Positions 53,266-53,319 of a stretch of 53,319 nt of DNA are shown one piece after another. Source of the DNA: Gammaproteobacteria bacterium (GTDB lineage: Bacteria > Pseudomonadota > Gammaproteobacteria > Steroidobacterales > Woeseiaceae); NCBI GenBank assembly GCA_004357475.1, contig SMWE01000059.1, forward strand, positions 1-53,319, in the 5' to 3' direction. A program made the position numbers and the translations under genes. Position 1 is the first letter of the stretch, and each line of letters begins with the position of its first letter. The notes beneath the pieces were generated by a model. It had not been told where the DNA came from and did no database searches. It saw only the letters and a program-made list of their open reading frames with translations.

Positions 53266-53317
53266 TCAGGTCCGGTTCGTCGCCGTCTTCGTTAATGGCA
53301 GCGCTGTGCCCGGCAAT
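53266..53317 (-). CDS. Possible C-terminus of a further gene, cut by the window edge
   Basis: A frame open to the edge ends IAGHSAAINEDGDEPDLIT then TGA at 53268-53266. The acidic end looks like a protein tail, and the position, 19 bases before yrbG, would suit a cotranscribed gene. A second frame is also open over this short stretch, so support is weak. No family is assigned. Confidence 0.25.
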   Translation of the reverse strand, partial: LPGTALPLTKTATNRT

Positions 53318-53319
53318 CC

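Noticed and set aside
1-53319. CRISPR arrays, tRNA or rRNA genes, prophage or toxin-antitoxin modules.
   Set aside because: No regularly spaced repeats, cloverleaf sequences or phage genes were seen by eye on either strand; a tRNAscan or CRISPR search would settle it.

Overview
The window is a stretch of gammaproteobacterial chromosome, almost all of it ordinary core genome. The conserved order yrbG-kdsD-kdsC-lptC-lptA-lptB-rpoN-hpf-ptsN-rapZ (53.2 to 45.3 kb, minus strand) is a gammaproteobacterial hallmark. It is joined by a split B12-dependent ribonucleotide reductase (NrdJa/NrdJb, as in Pseudomonas aeruginosa), the murein-recycling ligase Mpl and TolC. A pyrophosphate-based glycolytic enzyme next to a proton-pumping pyrophosphatase suggests an environmental, probably marine or sediment, lineage outside the Enterobacterales. 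I cannot name the genus from sequence alone; a Woeseiales/Chromatiales-like organism is a guess.

Layout. 1-1 kb: the broken-off start of an IS30-type transposase, a small orphan gene and a gene-poor stretch. 1-6 kb: envelope and protein quality control (zinc aminopeptidase lipoprotein, Slt lytic transglycosylase, DegQ-type protease, Hsp20 with a heat-shock-type promoter). 6-9.4 kb: nrdJa-nrdJb behind a good sigma70 promoter and a hairpin-rich leader. 9.6-15 kb: lipopolysaccharide core genes hldE and waaA, then tolC, a rhodanese and a Pcm-like methyltransferase on the other strand. 15.3-17.7 kb: a PAS-PAS-GGDEF-EAL cyclic-di-GMP protein. 17.7-22 kb: pyrophosphate metabolism (hppA, pfp) and adk. 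22-29 kb: rnd, a small membrane protein, mpl, a Lon-N protein, hemL, rubredoxin, a TraB/GumN protein and a damaged cpdA. 29-31.7 kb: the SAM cycle (ahcY, metK). 31.9-39.2 kb: central carbon genes tkt, gap, pgk and pyk, with a Tat-exported DUF839/PhoX-like gene on the opposite strand between pgk and pyk. 39.2-45.2 kb: an internally deleted penicillin-acylase relic, a MoxR ATPase with a CoxE-like VWA protein, an exported peroxiredoxin, a patatin and MgtE. 45.3 kb to the end: nitrogen-PTS/RpoN genes and the Kdo/Lpt lipopolysaccharide export genes.

The LPS genes (hldE, waaA, kdsC, kdsD, lptABC) supply heptose, Kdo and transport to the outer membrane. HppA and Pfp form a pyrophosphate economy: Pfp can phosphorylate fructose-6-phosphate reversibly with PPi, and HppA couples PPi to the proton gradient. 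MetK and AhcY make SAM and clear S-adenosylhomocysteine.

The least explained features are not genes. There is a family of intergenic palindromes of REP type: one group has a GGAGC head and GCCCG/GGGCG stems, another has a GTTTACTTAATT core, including a REPIN-like arrangement in front of adk. Two genes are visibly decayed: cpdA (in-frame amber codon and no usable start) and a penicillin acylase reduced to its two ends. I found no CRISPR array, tRNA or rRNA, and no clear new defence or biosynthetic system.
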